Positions 41,141 through 50,813 of a DNA stretch of 64,000 bases are shown here, in pieces. The notes under the pieces were generated by a model. The model was not told the origin of the DNA and did no database searches. It was given only the letters and a program-made list of their open reading frames with translations. Origin of the DNA: Christensenella minuta. GTDB taxonomy: Bacteria > Bacillota > Clostridia > Christensenellales > Christensenellaceae. The stretch lies in assembly GCF_003628755.1 (NCBI RefSeq), contig NZ_CP029256.1, positions 453,585 through 517,584 of the forward strand. The letters are read 5' to 3'. Position 1 is the first letter of the stretch, and each line of letters begins with the position of its first letter. The position numbers were made by a program, and so were the translations under genes.

Positions 41141-42442
41141 ATGGAGCATTATTATCAACCGGAGATCGAATGTGCTTCGCGCGAACAGATCCGCGCATGG
41201 CAGGACGAACGCTTGGTACGTACGGTAAAGCACGTATACGACAATGTGCCTTATTACAGAAGCATGATGGAGGAAAAGGGCGTGACGCCCTCGGATATCA
41301 AGTCTGTGGACGACCTGCATAAGCTGCCGTTCCTCACCAAGGACGACCTTCGGGACGCATATCCCTACGGGCTGTTGGCCGTTCCGCTTTCGGACGCGGT
41401 GCGCATCCAGTCCACCAGCGGGACGACGGGACGGCGCGTCGTGGCGTTTTATACGCAGCACGACCTTGACCTGTGGGACGACTGCTGCGCCCGGGCGATC
41501 ATGGCCGCGGGCGGAACAAAAGACGATGTGGTGCATGTCAGCTATGGCTACGGTCTGTTTACCGGCGGCCCCGGCCTGAACGGCGGATCGCATAAGGTCG
41601 GTTCGCTCACACTGCCGATGTCTTCGGGGAACACGGACCGCCAGATACAGTTCATGATCGATCTTGGGTCCACGATTTTATGCTGTACGCCTTCCTATGC
41701 GGCCTACCTTGCGGAAACGATATGCGAGCGCGGCCTGCAAGACAAGATCAAGCTCAAGGCCGGTATTTTCGGCGCGGAGGCGTGGAGCGAGGAAATGCGC
41801 CGGGACATCCAGGACAAGCTTGGCATCAAGGCCTATGACATCTATGGCCTGACGGAAATTTCCGGACCGGGCGTATCCTTTGAATGCAGTGCGCAGACGG
41901 GGATGCATATCAATGAAGACCATTTTATCGCGGAAATCATCGATCCCAAAACGGGAGAAGTGCTTCCGGACGGCGAGAAGGGTGAACTGGTTTTTACCAG
42001 CATCACTAAGCAGGCTTTCCCCTTGCTCAGGTACCGCACGCGCGACATCTGTGTTTTAAGCCATGAAAAGTGCTCCTGCGGCAGGACGCATGTGAAGATG
42101 ACCAAGCCCATGGGCCGGAGCGACGATATGCTGATTGTGAAGGGAGTAAATGTATTCCCATCGCAGATCGAGACGGTGCTCCTCAACAAGGGTTATCCGG
42201 CCAACTACCAGATTACGGTCAGCAGGGAGCACAACAGCGACAAGCTTGAGGTACAGGTGGAAATGACGCCGGAGATGTTCTCTGATTCGCTTGGGCAGAT
42301 CGCCAGGCGGGAGGAAGAGCTCATTGGGGCCCTCAAGGCGATGCTCGGTATTTATGCAAAGGTACAGCTTGTCGCGCCGAAATCAATTGCGCGCAGCGAA
42401 GGAAAAGCGGTGCGCGTGATTGATAAACGCAATCTCTATTAG
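41141..42442 (+). CDS. paaK: Phenylacetate-CoA ligase
   Basis: Activates phenylacetate or a related aryl acid with ATP and CoA. 433 residues with the AMP-binding signature STSGTTGRRVVAFYT, EAWSEEMRRDIQ, YDIYGLTEISGPG and the C-terminal MGRSDDMLIVKGVNVFPSQIE. In anaerobes such ligases are often paired with indolepyruvate oxidoreductase; here only an ACT protein follows. Together they suggest aromatic amino acid fermentation products as substrates (inference). Promoter TTGCGG (41063-41068), 16 bp, TATCAT (41085-41090). Confidence 0.93.
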   Translation: MEHYYQPEIECASREQIRAWQDERLVRTVKHVYDNVPYYRSMMEEKGVTPSDIKSVDDLHKLPFLTKDDLRDAYPYGLLAVPLSDAVRIQSTSGTTGRRVVAFYTQHDLDLWDDCCARAIMAAGGTKDDVVHVSYGYGLFTGGPGLNGGSHKVGSLTLPMSSGNTDRQIQFMIDLGSTILCCTPSYAAYLAETICERGLQDKIKLKAGIFGAEAWSEEMRRDIQDKLGIKAYDIYGLTEISGPGVSFECSAQTGMHINEDHFIAEIIDPKTGEVLPDGEKGELVFTSITKQAFPLLRYRTRDICVLSHEKCSCGRTHVKMTKPMGRSDDMLIVKGVNVFPSQIETVLLNKGYPANYQITVSREHNSDKLEVQVEMTPEMFSDSLGQIARREEELIGALKAMLGIYAKVQLVAPKSIARSEGKAVRVIDKRNLY

Positions 42443-42459
42443 AAAGGGAGGACCATGCC

Positions 42460-42891
42460 ATGACAGTCAAACAAATTTCCGTTTTCCTGGAAAACAAACC
42501 GAACCAGCTGGCTGAATTTGTGAAAGTGCTGAACGAGAACCACATCGATATGCGGGCAATGTCGGTTGCCGATACGAAGGACTTCGGGATACTTCGCGTG
42601 ATTGTGGACGATACCTATAAAACGGCGTGCGTGCTGAAAGATGCTGGATATGTCTGCTCGATCACGCCGGTGCTCGCGGTTGCGATTCCGGATGAGCCGG
42701 GCGGTTTGACCAAGCTGCTTACCATTCTCGGAGATAACGGCGTAAACCTTGAATATACCTATGCGTTTATTACGAGGCAAAAGGATACCGCCTATATGAT
42801 CTTCCGGGTGGAGAACAACGAAAAGGCGATTGAGGTTCTGACCAAAAACGGGATCACCCCGATTTGCCAGGATGCACTGAATGAATTATAA
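42460..42891 (+). CDS. Tandem ACT-domain protein
   Basis: 143 residues made of two ACT folds (QISVFLENKPNQLAEFVKVL and VLAVAIPDEPGGLTKLLTIL). ACT domains bind amino acids. This family member commonly follows paaK and probably senses an aromatic or branched amino acid to control the pathway. It starts 17 bp after paaK with AAAGGGAGG and ends at a strong terminator. Confidence 0.9.
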   Translation: MTVKQISVFLENKPNQLAEFVKVLNENHIDMRAMSVADTKDFGILRVIVDDTYKTACVLKDAGYVCSITPVLAVAIPDEPGGLTKLLTILGDNGVNLEYTYAFITRQKDTAYMIFRVENNEKAIEVLTKNGITPICQDALNEL

Positions 42892-42902
42892 GCCGTCACC
42901 GG

Positions 42903-42934
42903 GGACCGAAGCTTTTGCTCCGGTCCTCTTTTTT
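42903..42934 (+). terminator. Terminator after the paaK-ACT operon
   Basis: GGACCGAAGC-TTTTG-CTCCGGTCC (one mismatch) followed by TCTTTTTT. Confidence 0.85.
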
Positions 42935-42937
42935 GTT

Positions 42938-44464
42938 TTACAAAAGCGGGGCGAACATATTTAGGACCGTCTGCAGAAATTTAATATACCATTTTTCCTT
43001 CTGCATTTCATCGAGAGAAATCTCACGACAGGTTTTCAGTGTTGAAAGAAAATCATCACGGATCACCGGAATCGAAGAATTACGGTAAAGAAGGGCGGCA
43101 CATTCAAAGTGAAGGAATAAACTGCGGTAATCGGTATTGATCGTACCAACCACGGCAAATTTGTCGTCGCATACATAGGTTTTGGCATGAATGAACCCGG
43201 GAGTGAATTCGTATATTTTCACTCCGCATTCCAATAGCGCGCGGTAATTTGCGCGGGTCAGTAAAAAAACAATTTTTTTATCCGGGATATGCGGAACGGT
43301 GATGCGTACGTCGACTCCACTTCCCGCGGCGGCGCAAAGCGCGTTGCGAAGGGATGAATTGAGCACCAGGTAAGGGGTGTTGACATAGAGGTATTTTTTT
43401 GCACCGGCTATCATACCAAGGTATATGTTTTCCGCCAAAGGCAAATCGTCAAACGGGTTGCTGGCATAAGGCTGTACATAGCCGTCCGCAGGTATGGCAT
43501 CGGTTTGGAGGGGGCGCAGCAGGGAGACATCTGTTTTTTCATGTGCGGCAAAATCCCACATTTGCAGGAAAACAATCAGGAATCCCCAGGCGGCATCGCC
43601 CTTCATCATTAGGCAGGCATCCTTCCAAACGCCAAACCGTTCTTTTAGATTAAAATACTCGTCTGCAAGGTTCGTACCGCATACAAAGGCCGTTCGGCCG
43701 TCGATCACCGCGATCTTGCGATGGTCGCGGTTGTTGAACATGGAATCCACTACCGGAACGAAACGGTTAAAGACCTCGCAGCGGATACCATAAGATTCAA
43801 GCTCCCTGCAATAATTATGCGGAAGGTGGTCGATACATCCCATGTCATCATATAAAATACGCACCTCGATCCCGTTGTGCGCTTTTTGTTTTAATATGTC
43901 CAGTATGGCCTCCCACGCACGGCCTTCATTGATCGTAAAAAATTCGAGAAAAATATATTGTCCGGCTTTTTTCAGCTCGTGCAGGAGACTGGCAAGAAAC
44001 GATTCTCCCATACCGAAAAACTCGGTCTGCGTATTGGAAAATGCAGGGTAATTGCCCGCTTTACGAATATAAGAAAGCAGGCGTTCCCCATCCTGTTCTT
44101 CTCCTGCGATCAGCCTGCAAACTCCGTCATCATCAGAAAGGCAGGCTGCGGTATTACGGTATATGCTTTGTCCCCGCCTGCGCTCCTTTCGCCGGAGCTT
44201 GCGCTGGCTAAAGAAAAAGTATATCAGGATTCCGAACAAGGGAAAAACAAGGATCGGGATGATCCAGGCAATTTTGTAAGAAGGATCCTGCTTTTTATTG
44301 ACGATCCACAGCACCAAGAAAAGGCTGGCCGCGCGAAGAAGCCCGTTTAGGATGGGAAATGTGCCGCCGAGCATATATGCCGCGGAAATAACGAACCATA
44401 GTTGGATCCCGATGATTGTAAAGAACAGGAACAGCCTGCTCCTGAAAATATGCAGAACCTTCAT
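42938..44464 (-). CDS. cls: Cardiolipin synthase (first of two)
   Basis: Membrane phospholipase D-type enzyme that joins two phosphatidylglycerols to cardiolipin. 508 residues. Two or three N-terminal hydrophobic segments (LFLFFTIIGIQLWFVISAAY, then ILVFPLFGILIYFFF) precede two HKD motifs: HRKIAVIDGRTAFVCGTNLADEY, quoted as the HRK-n6-D core, and HAKTYVCDDKFAVVGT. The C-terminus LQTVLNMFAPLL is typical. It is divergent from a GT2 gene. A second copy, about the same length, lies at 61992. Confidence 0.94.
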   Translation of the reverse strand: MKVLHIFRSRLFLFFTIIGIQLWFVISAAYMLGGTFPILNGLLRAASLFLVLWIVNKKQDPSYKIAWIIPILVFPLFGILIYFFFSQRKLRRKERRRGQSIYRNTAACLSDDDGVCRLIAGEEQDGERLLSYIRKAGNYPAFSNTQTEFFGMGESFLASLLHELKKAGQYIFLEFFTINEGRAWEAILDILKQKAHNGIEVRILYDDMGCIDHLPHNYCRELESYGIRCEVFNRFVPVVDSMFNNRDHRKIAVIDGRTAFVCGTNLADEYFNLKERFGVWKDACLMMKGDAAWGFLIVFLQMWDFAAHEKTDVSLLRPLQTDAIPADGYVQPYASNPFDDLPLAENIYLGMIAGAKKYLYVNTPYLVLNSSLRNALCAAAGSGVDVRITVPHIPDKKIVFLLTRANYRALLECGVKIYEFTPGFIHAKTYVCDDKFAVVGTINTDYRSLFLHFECAALLYRNSSIPVIRDDFLSTLKTCREISLDEMQKEKWYIKFLQTVLNMFAPLL

Positions 44465-44518
44465 TAATAATCCTTTCGTACCAGTTTCGATCTTGTATAA
44501 CCCGATCTCGAATTTAAT

Positions 44519-44544
44519 AAACAGGAGGGAACGAAATCCTGTTT
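44519..44544. repeat. Inverted repeat in the cls/GT2 divergent intergenic region
   Basis: AAACAGGA and TCCTGTTT are perfect 8-bp arms around 10 bp. It lies between the divergent starts and may be a shared operator or leader hairpin. Confidence 0.5.
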
Positions 44545-44592
44545 AATGGACGCTTCGCCGATTTATAAGTAGAAAATCGAAAGGACGGGACT

Positions 44593-45834
44593 ATGAGTAT
44601 TGGATTTGAGATTCTCAAATGGATTACGATATTGATTACCGTTTATACAGCGCCCCTTATGGTATGGATGGCAGTCACGGGGGCGGCCGGGCTGCGGAAA
44701 CCGAAAAAGCTGGAACGGGTAGAGCATAAGGCGAATCGTTTCGCTGTTGTTATTTGCGCGCGCAACGAGGAACAGGTGATTGGAAATTTACTGAAGAGTC
44801 TGGAAGGACAGGATTACCCGGAGGAAGCGTATCGCATATTTGTGGTTGCGGATAATTGTACGGACGGTACGGCAGAGAAAGCGCGGAGGATGGGAGCGAT
44901 TGTCTACCAAAGGTTCGACCCGAAAAGAAAGGGAAAGGGGGCTGCCCTGCACTGGGGGATCAACCGCATTCTTGCGGAATACCCGGAAACCTTCGATTCG
45001 ATCTGTATATTCGATGCAGATAATCTTGTTTCCCGTTCTTTTTTGAAGGAGATGAACCTTGCCCTGTGCTCCGGGGCGCAGATTGCGCAGGGATACCGCG
45101 TCGGCAAAAATATCCACGATTCGTGGGTCAGCGAAGTATATTCTATTTATTGGCTCATGCTGATGCGCTTTTATTATTTACCGCGCCACCATATGGGGAT
45201 TTCCGGGGTGGTTGGAGGAACCGGATTTGCCTTTAAGGTTTCCGCATTGGGCGAGGAAGGATGGACTACCTATTCCCTGACCGAGGACGTAGAATTCTCG
45301 ATCCAGCAGGTTTGTGCCGGTCATACGGTTGTACCCGCAAGGAAGGCTGTATTTTATGACGAACAACCCATTTCCTTCAGAGCATCCGTTTCACAGCGCT
45401 TTCGCTGGATGGCGGGCGGCATGCAATGCATACCTCTTTACCTGAAAAAAATCATCAAGGCGGCTGGAAATGGCAACAAAAAAGCTCTTGACCTTGCATG
45501 GTATGTCCTCGTAATCCCGGCAAATGGGCTCGCCCTGGTGCTCAATTTGGCTTCCTTTGGCATGATGCTCCTGCATCCGGCCCTGAGTGAATTCGCGGCG
45601 CTGTTTTTGCTGGTGGGGCTTGCGTTCACATGGGCTGGTTTTACAGTAGTGGCCGCGGGAACGCTATTCCTGGAAAAACAGGAACTTAGGCCGATGCTTC
45701 GTGGAATTTTGCTGTATCCGGTTTTCATATTCTCAATGGCGGCGTTGTCTTTTGCGGCATTGATACGCCCGAAGACAGAGTGGACGCCGATTGCTCATGT
45801 AAGCCAATATACCATTGAGGATATTGAAAATTGA
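44593..45834 (+). CDS. Processive-type family 2 glycosyltransferase, membrane bound (copy 1)
   Basis: 413 residues with an N-terminal membrane segment, a cytosolic GT-A domain and three C-terminal membrane spans. Motifs: VVICARNEEQVIGNLL, VADNCTDGTAEKA, CIFDADNLV (DxD-type), TEDVEFSIQQV and QRFRWMAGGMQC (the Q-x-x-RW motif of BcsA/HAS-like enzymes). It should polymerise or transfer a sugar from a nucleotide donor to a membrane acceptor. Copy 2 at 50907 is very similar throughout. The position next to cls hints at glycolipid or lipid-linked glycan synthesis, but this is inference. Confidence 0.9.
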   Translation: MSIGFEILKWITILITVYTAPLMVWMAVTGAAGLRKPKKLERVEHKANRFAVVICARNEEQVIGNLLKSLEGQDYPEEAYRIFVVADNCTDGTAEKARRMGAIVYQRFDPKRKGKGAALHWGINRILAEYPETFDSICIFDADNLVSRSFLKEMNLALCSGAQIAQGYRVGKNIHDSWVSEVYSIYWLMLMRFYYLPRHHMGISGVVGGTGFAFKVSALGEEGWTTYSLTEDVEFSIQQVCAGHTVVPARKAVFYDEQPISFRASVSQRFRWMAGGMQCIPLYLKKIIKAAGNGNKKALDLAWYVLVIPANGLALVLNLASFGMMLLHPALSEFAALFLLVGLAFTWAGFTVVAAGTLFLEKQELRPMLRGILLYPVFIFSMAALSFAALIRPKTEWTPIAHVSQYTIEDIEN

Positions 45835-45959
45835 AGCTATATACAGAGCGGCCGTTTTCCAGGCTATTTATCCGCCATTGAGTTTTAAGTATAATCGCGT
45901 TATGATAAAAGTGGAAAGATATGAATCTGGAGGCTGATTTTAATAAGGAGGAGACCAGA

Positions 45960-46904
45960 GTGGCAGATGCGATTTTGATGGGAGAACCAATGGCGCTGTT
46001 TCATGCGGATGAGGAAGGCGCGCTCGAGGATGTGTCACGCTTTACGCGGTCTCTTGCGGGAGCGGAAGTGAATGTGGGCATCGGGCTTCGGCGGCTTGGC
46101 CACGAGGTCACCTACATTACAAAACTCGGGATGGATCCATTCGGGAAATATATCTTCCGCGCGCTTGAGCGCGAGGGAATCGGCCGGGAGTTTATCACGT
46201 TTGATAAGGAGCGTCAAAGCGGCCTTGTGATGAAAAGCCGTGTGAATTCGGGGGACCCGGTGCTGGAGTATTACAGGAAAAACAGCGCGGCAACTTATCT
46301 TACGCCGGCAGATGTGGAACATGTTGATTTTAACGGGGTGCGCGTCGTGCATATGACAGGGATTCTTCCGGCGATCTCTGAAAGCGCGTGCGCCGCGGCT
46401 TACCGGTTGGTACAGAAAGCGAAACTGGAGGGGGTCTATATTTCCTTCGACCCCAACCTCCGCCCCCAGCTGTGGCACAGCCAAAACGTGATGGTGCGGA
46501 CGCTGAATGATCTTGCCTCCCATGCAAACATGGTGCTCCCCGGGCTTGAGGAGGGGCGCATACTGACCGGAAGGAGCGACCCGGACGGGATCGCGGATTT
46601 TTACCAGGAGATGGGTGTGCGGACTGTTATTATCAAAATGGGCGGACAGGGCGCGTATGCCTGTAAAGGGGAGGAACGGCATATGGTGCCGGGATATCCG
46701 TTGGAACGGGTGGTGGATACCGTGGGCGCGGGAGATGGCTTCGCAGCCGGCGTCCTGAGCGGGCGCCTTGAAGGATTGCATTTTATCGACTCGGTGCGCC
46801 GCGGCAATGCCATTGGCGCGATGCAGGTAACGGTTGCGGGAGATAATGAAGGGCTTCCGACAAGGGAAAGGCTGGATGCGTTTCTGGCGCGTTTCAGGCG
46901 GTAA
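45960..46904 (+). CDS. PfkB-family carbohydrate kinase (2-keto-3-deoxygluconate kinase-like)
   Basis: Ribokinase-fold sugar kinase, about 314 residues from GTG 45960, chosen because AAGGAGGAG sits 7 nt upstream. An earlier ATG at 45921 is weaker. Motifs: ILMGEPMALF, VNVGIGLRRLG, FDPNLRPQLW and the anion hole DTVGAGDGFAAGVL. The closest functional group by pattern is KDG kinase, but substrate assignment is uncertain. It is followed by an amidase-like gene and a broken 6-phosphogluconate dehydrogenase, suggesting a former sugar-acid operon. Confidence 0.85.
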   Translation: MADAILMGEPMALFHADEEGALEDVSRFTRSLAGAEVNVGIGLRRLGHEVTYITKLGMDPFGKYIFRALEREGIGREFITFDKERQSGLVMKSRVNSGDPVLEYYRKNSAATYLTPADVEHVDFNGVRVVHMTGILPAISESACAAAYRLVQKAKLEGVYISFDPNLRPQLWHSQNVMVRTLNDLASHANMVLPGLEEGRILTGRSDPDGIADFYQEMGVRTVIIKMGGQGAYACKGEERHMVPGYPLERVVDTVGAGDGFAAGVLSGRLEGLHFIDSVRRGNAIGAMQVTVAGDNEGLPTRERLDAFLARFRR

Positions 46905-46916
46905 GGAGGAACCTGG

Positions 46917-47861
46917 ATGGCTGTATTTCGACTGAAACCGACGCGGGAAGCGCTGCACGGCGCGTTATCGCCGGAACTTCCGGCAGCGGTTACGATCGAC
47001 TCGGGGGACAGCGTAGAGTTTGAAACGTTGGAAGCGGATTGGCGGACGGAAAAATGTATGGAGCCGAGGAGCGGCAGCGGCATGTTTTTCCCGCGTTCGC
47101 GCGAGACGGACTGCGGGCAGGCGCTGATGGGGCCGGTGTATGTGCGGGGCGCGGAACCGGGTATGACGCTTGCCGTCCATGTGGACGAGCTGGTTCCGGG
47201 GAATTGGGGATGGAGCAGGGTCGGTATGGGCGATCCCGACCATTTGAGGCGTATCGGCTGCGGAGAGGGGGAATATTTCCTTACATGGGATATCGACCGT
47301 GAGAACAAGACCTGTATGAGCAATGAAGGGCACAGGGTGGCGCTTCGCCCCTTTATGGGGATTTACGCCGTCGTACCCGCAGGGGAAGAAGCGTTTACCA
47401 CTTATGTTCCGGGGGCGCATGGCGGGAATCTGGACTGTAAGGAACTCGCTGCGGGAAGTACCATTTATTTCCCGGCCTTTCACGAAGGCGCTCTTTTTTC
47501 CTTAGGAGACGGCCACGCGGCGCAGGGAAACGGCGAATCGGGATGTACCGCAATCGAATGTCCCTACGAGAAAGTAAAGATTACCTTTGAGTTGGTCCAT
47601 GAAGAAGCGGAGTTCCTTGCTGCGGATACGCCCGCCGGGTGGATCACCTTCGGCTACGGCGGAGATTTGACGGATGCGGCCTATATGGCGCTCGGACATA
47701 TGGTCCGTTTTATGGAGAAGAAATACGGTTTCCATAAGCGGGAAGCGCTCGCGATGGCGAGTCTGCTGGTAGATTTGAATGTGACGCAGGTTGTAAACGG
47801 AGTGCGGGGCGTCCACGCGGTCCTTCCGCACGAAAGCATCAAAAAGCGGCCGGAGGAATAA
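46917..47861 (+). CDS. Acetamidase/formamidase family hydrolase
   Basis: 314 residues of the FmdA/AmdA fold: GPVYVRGAEPGMTLAVHV, YAVVPAGEE, GGNLDCKELAAGSTIYFP, FSLGDGHAAQGNGE and a C-terminal helical stretch. Members hydrolyse formamide, acetamide or unknown short amides to ammonia and acid. AAGGAGGAAC precedes the ATG, 12 bp after the kinase stop, so they are one operon. The true substrate is unknown. Confidence 0.9.
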   Translation: MAVFRLKPTREALHGALSPELPAAVTIDSGDSVEFETLEADWRTEKCMEPRSGSGMFFPRSRETDCGQALMGPVYVRGAEPGMTLAVHVDELVPGNWGWSRVGMGDPDHLRRIGCGEGEYFLTWDIDRENKTCMSNEGHRVALRPFMGIYAVVPAGEEAFTTYVPGAHGGNLDCKELAAGSTIYFPAFHEGALFSLGDGHAAQGNGESGCTAIECPYEKVKITFELVHEEAEFLAADTPAGWITFGYGGDLTDAAYMALGHMVRFMEKKYGFHKREALAMASLLVDLNVTQVVNGVRGVHAVLPHESIKKRPEE

Positions 47862-47862
47862 A

Positions 47863-48429
47863 ATGGCACAGATTGGAATGATAGGGCTTGCGGTAATGGG
47901 ATCGAACCTTGCGCGTAATATGGAAAGCAAGGGATACCCGGTGGCGGTCTATGACATCGACAGGGCTGCAGAGCAGAGGTTCATGGATACCTATGGAGCC
48001 GGAAAATTTGAAGCGGCGGAAGCTTGTGGCTGGGATTTCGACCTGCGGACCGCTTTGCGGCTGTGACGGGGAGGCTGCATCATTCGCTCCGGGATGCTCG
48101 AAGACATGATCGGCGCCTTCTGCGACAGAAAACTCAGGAACCTGATGATGGCGCCGCAATTTGCCGGGATATTGAAGAAAACAGTCCCGGCCCTGAGAGA
48201 AATAACGGCGGCAGGCATACTGCGGGGAATCCCGCTGCCGGAGATGTCGTCCGCGCTTTCCTTTTTCGACGGTTACCGGTGCGCGAAGCTCCCGGCAAAC
48301 CTGCTGCAGGCACAGCGCGACTATTTCGGAGCGCACGGATACACGCTCGAGGAAGAAACCGGTACGCCGCGCCATACCGATTGGACCGGAAAAGGCGGAA
48401 AAATCACTTCGGAAACATATAACGTATAA
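47863..48429 (+). pseudogene. gnd: 6-phosphogluconate dehydrogenase with a large internal deletion and an in-frame TGA
   Basis: The N-terminal NADP-binding part is intact (MAQIGMIGLAVMGSNLARN, VAVYDIDRAAEQRF). At about residue 50 it jumps to EACGWDFDL, which belongs near residue 360 of the normal 470-residue enzyme. A TGA at 48064-48066 follows where the family has Trp (W-RGGCIIRS), and the same frame then continues to the true C-terminus (RGGCIIRS, KLPANLLQAQRDYFGAH). So about 280 residues were lost in frame and a Trp codon became a stop. It starts 1 bp after the amidase gene, so the operon once ended with this enzyme. Confidence 0.9.
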
Positions 48430-48463
48430 CCAGATGGCCTGAAACCGAATAGTTTCAGGCCAT

Positions 48464-49722
48464 TTAATCGTCTTCACCCGAAAAAACGGATTTATTTTCA
48501 GATAACAGGGGAATATCGTTTTGGCGTTTGGAAACAATATCCGTTTTAAGCACGGAAGCGTAGGAAACGGCATCCTTACCGAATCTTCCTCGGATCCTAT
48601 CGATGGCGCTTTCCAGATTTTCCTGCTTTTTGCTGCGTACCGGCGGCGCATCAAAAAACGTAATCTGCCCTCCCTCCTCGCTTTCCGTAAGCCCGGCAGC
48701 CGTAAGGGAAATAAGACGGATCGGTTTTTCCGGGTCCCATGCCTTAAAAATGATCTCCAAGCCCGTCTCCGCGAGGTCCTTTGTGAGATGGATCGGCCGC
48801 GGCAGCGTCTTTTGGCGGGAAATGACCCTAAAATCTGGGTCCTTGATCTGGACCTGAACGGTCTGGCAATAGAGGCCTGATTTGCGCAGGCGCGCGCCGA
48901 CGCTGTCCGCCAGCATCAGCACGCCCGCCCTGATATCGCTTTCGCCGGCCAGATTGCGCCGGAAGGTGATGCTGTTGCCAATGCTTTTGACCGGGTCGGA
49001 TTGGCCGATCTCCCGCACCGGGCTTTCGTCAAGCCCGTTTGCATATTCCCAGACGAGTTCGCCGGATTTGCCGAGCAGCTTCGAGACTTCGGCGCGCTTC
49101 AGCGATGCCAGCGCGCCGATGGTGTGAACGCCGACCTTTTGCAGGATATCCGCTGTTTTCCTGCCGACATACAGCATATCCGTTACCGGCAGGGGAAACA
49201 GGAGCGTGCGGAAATTCTCCCGTGTAATCACGGTGGTCGCGTCCGGCTTTTTATAGTCGCTGCCAAGCTTTGCAAATGCTTTGTTAAAGGAGACACCGAC
49301 GGAAATGGTGAGTTGCAGTTCTTCGCGCACCCGCCTGCGGAGCATATCGGCGATTTCCCTGCCCGAACCGAATAGATGCAGGCTGCCCGTTACATCGAGC
49401 CATGATTCGTCGATGCTGAATGCCTCTACCTTACTGGTATATCCGGCATAAATCTCATTGATTAGTTTGCAATATTTCGTGTATTCTCCGCGGCGGGGCG
49501 GGACCAGGACAAGCTCGGGGCATTTTTTTTCGCCTGCCACACCGTTTCGGCAGTCACAATGCCATAGCCCTTGGCAAGCTCGTTTTTGGCAAGGATAATG
49601 CCGCGCCTGCTTTCGGGATCGCCGCAGACTGCCATAGGGACGTTACGCAGCTCTGGACGCGCGATACATTCCACAGACGCATAATATGCGTTACAGTCGC
49701 AATGAAGTATTGTCCTGTCCAT
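48464..49722 (-). pseudogene. dinB: Y-family DNA polymerase IV gene (dinB) split by a frameshift in an A8 tract
   Basis: Translesion polymerase. The N-terminal piece (from ATG 49722, SD AAAGGGG) reads MDRTILHCDCNAYYASVEC to ETVWQAKK. The second piece continues without loss as KKCPELVLVPPRRGEYTKYC, FSIDESWLDVTGS (catalytic SIDE) and the little-finger domain to 48464. They meet at eight A residues (T8 at 49523-49530 on the plus strand); nine or six would restore the frame. Total size of about 419 residues is normal. It may be a true mutation, a slippage-rescued gene or a read error. Confidence 0.85.
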
Positions 49723-49755
49723 AAAAACGCCCCTTTCCATTCTTCGTATAATTAT

Positions 49756-49784
49756 ATTATAGAGGGGTGACAATTGAGTGTCAA
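49756..49784 (-). promoter_or_regulatory. Consensus promoter of dinB
   Basis: On the minus strand TTGACA (49779-49784), 17-bp spacer and TATAAT (49756-49761). No LexA/DinR box of the CGAAC-n4-GTTCG type is visible. Confidence 0.75.
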
Positions 49785-49871
49785 AGCGGTGGGGATTAAA
49801 ATCTTCGTATTCCAAAACAGGGCGATACGGTATATAATATATAGGCATGCTTAGGAAACGAGGAGAGTTTG

Positions 49872-50813
49872 ATGATTTATAATAACGTCCTGGAAGCGGT
49901 CGGGCACACGCCTATGATTCGCCTGAACCGGATGGCGGGGGAAGACTGCGCACAGGTACTTGTAAAATATGAGGGGCTCAATATAGGGGGATCGATCAAA
50001 ACGCGCACAGCCCATAATATGATCGTGGAAGCGGAGAAGCAGGGGCTTCTGGACAAGAATTCCGTGATCGTTGAACCGACGAGCGGGAATCAGGGGATAG
50101 GCCTTGCACTTGTAGGCGCGGTAAAGGGATACCGGACGGTAATTATCATGCCGGATTCCGTCAGTGAGGAACGCAGGAAGCTGATGGAGCATTACGGCGC
50201 GGAAGTAAAGCTTGTACATGACGACGGGAACATCGGGGACTGTATCGAACAATGCCTTAAAACGGCGCTTAAGATGCAGGCGGAAGACCCGAACGTATTT
50301 GTCCCCCAGCAATTTGCCAATCCGGCTAACCCGATGGTGCACAGGCACCATACGGCGCTCGAAATACTGGAACAGGTGTCGGGGCCGATCCACGGCTTTT
50401 GTTCGGGAGTTGGCACCGGCGGCACGATCAGCGGTATTGGTGAAGTGCTTAAGGCGCAGAATCCGGAAATAACGATCTGGGCGGTAGAACCGGAAAACGC
50501 GGCAATCCTGTCAGGCGGGAGCATTGCGACGCATTTGCAGATGGGTATCGGGGACGGCTTGATCCCGGAGAATCTGAATACAAAAATTTATAACGATATC
50601 TGTATCGTGACGGACGACGAGGCGATCAGTACCGCAAAGGACCTTGCGCGGCGGGAAGGGCTGATGTGTGGGATATCGAGCGGGACGAACGTGGCGGCGG
50701 CGCTGCGGCTCGCAAAGGAGCTCGGGCCGGGGAAAACGGTCGTTACCGTTCTCCCGGATACGGCGGAACGGTATTTCAGCACGCCGCTTTTTGAAGACGG
50801 AGGTAATCTTTAA
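49872..50813 (+). CDS. Cysteine synthase-family PLP enzyme (second copy)
   Basis: 313 residues from ATG 49872 (AGGAG upstream). It has the CysK/CBS fold with EAVGHTPMIRLNRM, the PLP lysine in LNIGGSIKTRTAHNM (about K44), [53 protein letters not shown] and LPDTAERYFST. The NIGGSIKTR and SGNQG variants differ from the NPAGSVKDR and SGNTG of the copy at 32984, marking another subfamily whose preferred sulfur or amine nucleophile is uncertain. No Cys leader peptide is seen upstream. Confidence 0.85.
   Translation: MIYNNVLEAVGHTPMIRLNRMAGEDCAQVLVKYEGLNIGGSIKTRTAHNMIVEAEKQGLLDKNSVIVEPTSGNQGIGLALVGAVKGYRTVIIMPDSVSEERRKLMEHYGAEVKLVHDDGNIGDCIEQCLKTALKMQAEDPNVFVPQQFANPANPMVHRHHTALEILEQVSGPIHGFCSGVGTGGTISGIGEVLKAQNPEITIWAVEPENAAILSGGSIATHLQMGIGDGLIPENLNTKIYNDICIVTDDEAISTAKDLARREGLMCGISSGTNVAAALRLAKELGPGKTVVTVLPDTAERYFSTPLFEDGGNL

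Noticed and set aside
48064-48066. TGA in the gnd remnant as a possible selenocysteine or recoded Trp codon
   Set aside because: The position is Trp in the family, no SECIS-like hairpin is evident, and the gene also lacks about 280 codons.
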